Source of the DNA: Fidelibacterota bacterium
GTDB lineage: Bacteria; Fidelibacterota; Marinisomatia; Marinisomatales; SCKK01
Assembly (NCBI GenBank): GCA_004124475.1
Contig: SCKK01000009.1
Span: forward strand, 1 to 64,000
Length of the DNA stretch: 64,000 bases
Direction: 5' to 3'
How positions within the stretch are numbered: the stretch's first letter is position 1; every line of letters begins with the position of its first letter. Below the pieces are notes generated by a model. It was not told the origin of the DNA. It did no database searches and saw only the letters and a program-made list of their open reading frames with translations. A program made the translations under genes and the position numbers. Positions 62,395 to 64,000 of this stretch are shown here, in pieces.

Positions 62395-63867
62395 ATGATG
62401 ACCTTTGAAGAATTCAAATATTTAGCGAAATCGCATAAAGTAGTGCCTGTCTACCAAAGAGTATTAGCTGACTTGCTGACTCCTGTTTCCGCTTTTATGC
62501 GCGTTGCTAAAGATACATCCTACAATTTCCTGATGGAATCGGTAGAAAAAGGGAATCGGTTCGGTCGGTATTCCTTCATCGGAATAAATCCTAAACTCAT
62601 CCTCTCTCACTGCAATGGAAAAACGACCGTTTTAAAGGGTGATCCCAATACCTCTATTGATCAACCTTTTCCTGATATACTAAGAAATATATTAAACCAA
62701 TACAAAGTCCCACATTTACCCGGTCTGCCTTCATTTTCAGGAGGTCTCGTCGGATATCTGAGCTACGAAACTGCAAGATGGACTGAAAACATTCCTATTC
62801 ATTTTAATGGTGGTCTGGGAACCCCGGACGCCATTTTTATGCTCTACGATGAAGTCTTAGCTTTTGACCATTTTAAAAACCAGGTAATTGTATTCACCCA
62901 TGTAGAAATCAAAAGAGACACAGATTTAAAAGAACTTTACCGTTTGGCGCAAATTCGAATAGACAAATTAGGGAAAGCGTTGCACACCGATATCGACTAC
63001 CAATCCCCAAAAACAACCCATCGAAGTAAGCAAACGTGTGACATATCCCGGGAAGAATTCGAACAATCCGTTTTAAAAGCGAAAGAATATATTAAGTCAG
63101 GTGATATCTTCCAGGTGGTGCTGAGTCAAAGATTCCATAGAAGTACCCAGGTTGATTCATTTACTATTTACCGTGCTTTACGTACCATCAACCCTTCCAT
63201 GTATATGTTCTACCTGAAATTGAACGATTTTGACATTATTGGTGCATCACCCGAACTCCTTGTAAAGGTTGAAAATGGTAATGTGGAAATACGACCCATC
63301 GCCGGGACACGTCCCAGAGGTAAAACAGAACTGGAAGACAATCAATTGGCAGAAGAGCTATTGTGCGACGAGAAAGAGAAGGCAGAACATCTCATGCTCC
63401 TTGACCTGGCGAGGAATGATGTGGGACGGGTCGTCGAAAAAGGATCTGTTCAGGTTAAAGATTATATGATCATCGAGAGGTATTCTCATGTCATGCACAT
63501 TGTTTCTGATGTTCGAGGCAAGTTGGAGAAAAACAAAGACATTTTTGATGCACTGTTCAGCGGATTCCCGGCAGGAACCACCACCGGCGCTCCCAAAATC
63601 CGTGCCATGGAAATCATTCACGAACTTGAAACTCACCGTCGAGATATCTATTCGGGGGCTGTCGGCTATATTGATTTAACAGGAAATTTGAATACTTGCA
63701 TTGCCATTCGTGTTTTGGTGATGAAAGATGGCGAAGTATATTTTCAGTCAGGAGCAGGAATCGTTTATGATTCTCAACCTGACCGTGAATACCAGGAAAC
63801 CATTAACAAAGCAAAAGCCATCATGCAAGCCATAGATTTGGCGGAAGATGGTTTGGTCTCAACGTGA
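62395..63867 (+). CDS. trpE: Anthranilate synthase component I
   Basis: 490 residues. YSFIGINPKLIL and GGLVGYLSYETARW in the N-terminal part, then IRPIAGTRPRGKTELEDN, LLDLARNDVGRV, and SGFPAGTTTGAPKIRAMEII, the conserved chorismate-binding core. Feedback Trp-binding residues are in the N-terminal region. Makes anthranilate from chorismate with TrpG. No strong ribosome binding site is seen before ATGATG; the 160 bp before it carry ACTGGTAACTGG repeats. Confidence 0.94.
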   Translation: MMTFEEFKYLAKSHKVVPVYQRVLADLLTPVSAFMRVAKDTSYNFLMESVEKGNRFGRYSFIGINPKLILSHCNGKTTVLKGDPNTSIDQPFPDILRNILNQYKVPHLPGLPSFSGGLVGYLSYETARWTENIPIHFNGGLGTPDAIFMLYDEVLAFDHFKNQVIVFTHVEIKRDTDLKELYRLAQIRIDKLGKALHTDIDYQSPKTTHRSKQTCDISREEFEQSVLKAKEYIKSGDIFQVVLSQRFHRSTQVDSFTIYRALRTINPSMYMFYLKLNDFDIIGASPELLVKVENGNVEIRPIAGTRPRGKTELEDNQLAEELLCDEKEKAEHLMLLDLARNDVGRVVEKGSVQVKDYMIIERYSHVMHIVSDVRGKLEKNKDIFDALFSGFPAGTTTGAPKIRAMEIIHELETHRRDIYSGAVGYIDLTGNLNTCIAIRVLVMKDGEVYFQSGAGIVYDSQPDREYQETINKAKAIMQAIDLAEDGLVST

Positions 63868-63885
63868 TGTAGATTGGGTGAAAAC

Positions 63886-64000
63886 ATGGTAATTATCCTT
63901 GACAACTACGATTCATTTACCTACAATCTGGTACAATATGTCGGTTCGTTAGGATTTGAGACTCTAACAATCCGGAATGATGTAGCTACTCCTCAGGAAA
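63886..64000 (+). CDS. trpG: Anthranilate synthase component II (glutamine amidotransferase), partial
   Basis: ATG at 63886, 18 bases after the trpE stop, starting [20 protein letters not shown], the invariant beginning of TrpG/PabA. It is cut by the window edge after about 38 residues, so the catalytic Cys-His-Glu cannot be seen. Confidence 0.92.
   Translation, partial: MVIILDNYDSFTYNLVQYVGSLGFETLTIRNDVATPQE

Noticed and set aside
1-64000. tRNA, rRNA and CRISPR arrays
   Set aside because: No T-loop/acceptor pattern, rRNA segment or regular spacer-repeat array was seen on reading intergenic regions; a tRNAscan-SE and minced run would settle it.

Overview
The window looks like a chromosome segment of a Gram-negative bacterium of the FCB lineage (Neomarinimicrobiota, Calditrichota or a relative). 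This is an inference. It rests on a PorV-like outer-membrane protein fused to transglutaminase and TPR domains, a giant FG-GAP repeat protein and a beta-propeller protein ending in FlgD/type-IX-like sorting tails (NYPNPFN motif), and a gliding-type CHASE2 cyclase. No rRNA, tRNA or CRISPR was seen.

Layout. 1-1.4 kb: transposase tail and a non-coding block. 1.4-9.1 kb: two small membrane proteins and two minus-strand clusters of type IV prepilin genes, separated by an O-antigen-ligase-like TPR protein that could be a pilin glycosyltransferase. The second cluster has a textbook sigma-54 promoter. 9.1-12.3 kb: small membrane proteins, some with poly-A frameshifts. 12.3-22.4 kb: surface proteins and the cyclase. 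22.4-29.4 kb: mobile-element zone with IS30, an integron-integrase-like remnant, a decayed four-helix-bundle gene, a MITE and an IS1380 with target duplication, enclosing pilC. 29.4-43.3 kb: a nearly complete type IVa pilus operon (sigma-54 activator, PilB, PilD, receiver, two PilT-like ATPases, PilQ, PilP-like, PilO, a PilM-PilN fusion, an ExeA-like ATPase and an HTH-receiver regulator). 43.7-55.4 kb: envelope protein quality control (HtrA, M1-like peptidase, TlpA-like, DsbD, patatin, cyclophilin), then pyrE and pyrF. 55.3-57.9 kb: a secreted beta-propeller gene flanked by 133-bp direct repeats that copy the 5' end of pyrF. 57.9-60.4 kb: an apparent integron cassette array without its integrase. 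60.4-64 kb: an IS110 remnant, a GNAT, chorismate mutase, and a trp attenuator leading into trpE-trpG.

How the parts fit. The pilin clusters, the assembly operon, pilC and the sigma-54 activator make one type IV pilus (or pseudopilus) system, split by insertions. The most notable items are the integron-like cassette array carrying a GIY-YIG nuclease, an uncharacterised protein and a trypsin-like protease; the trp leader peptide with a Tyr-Tyr-Trp-Trp-Phe-Phe-Tyr run; a MITE family with clean 4-bp target duplications, one copy replacing the start of a cyclophilin gene; and many short palindromes scattered between genes.
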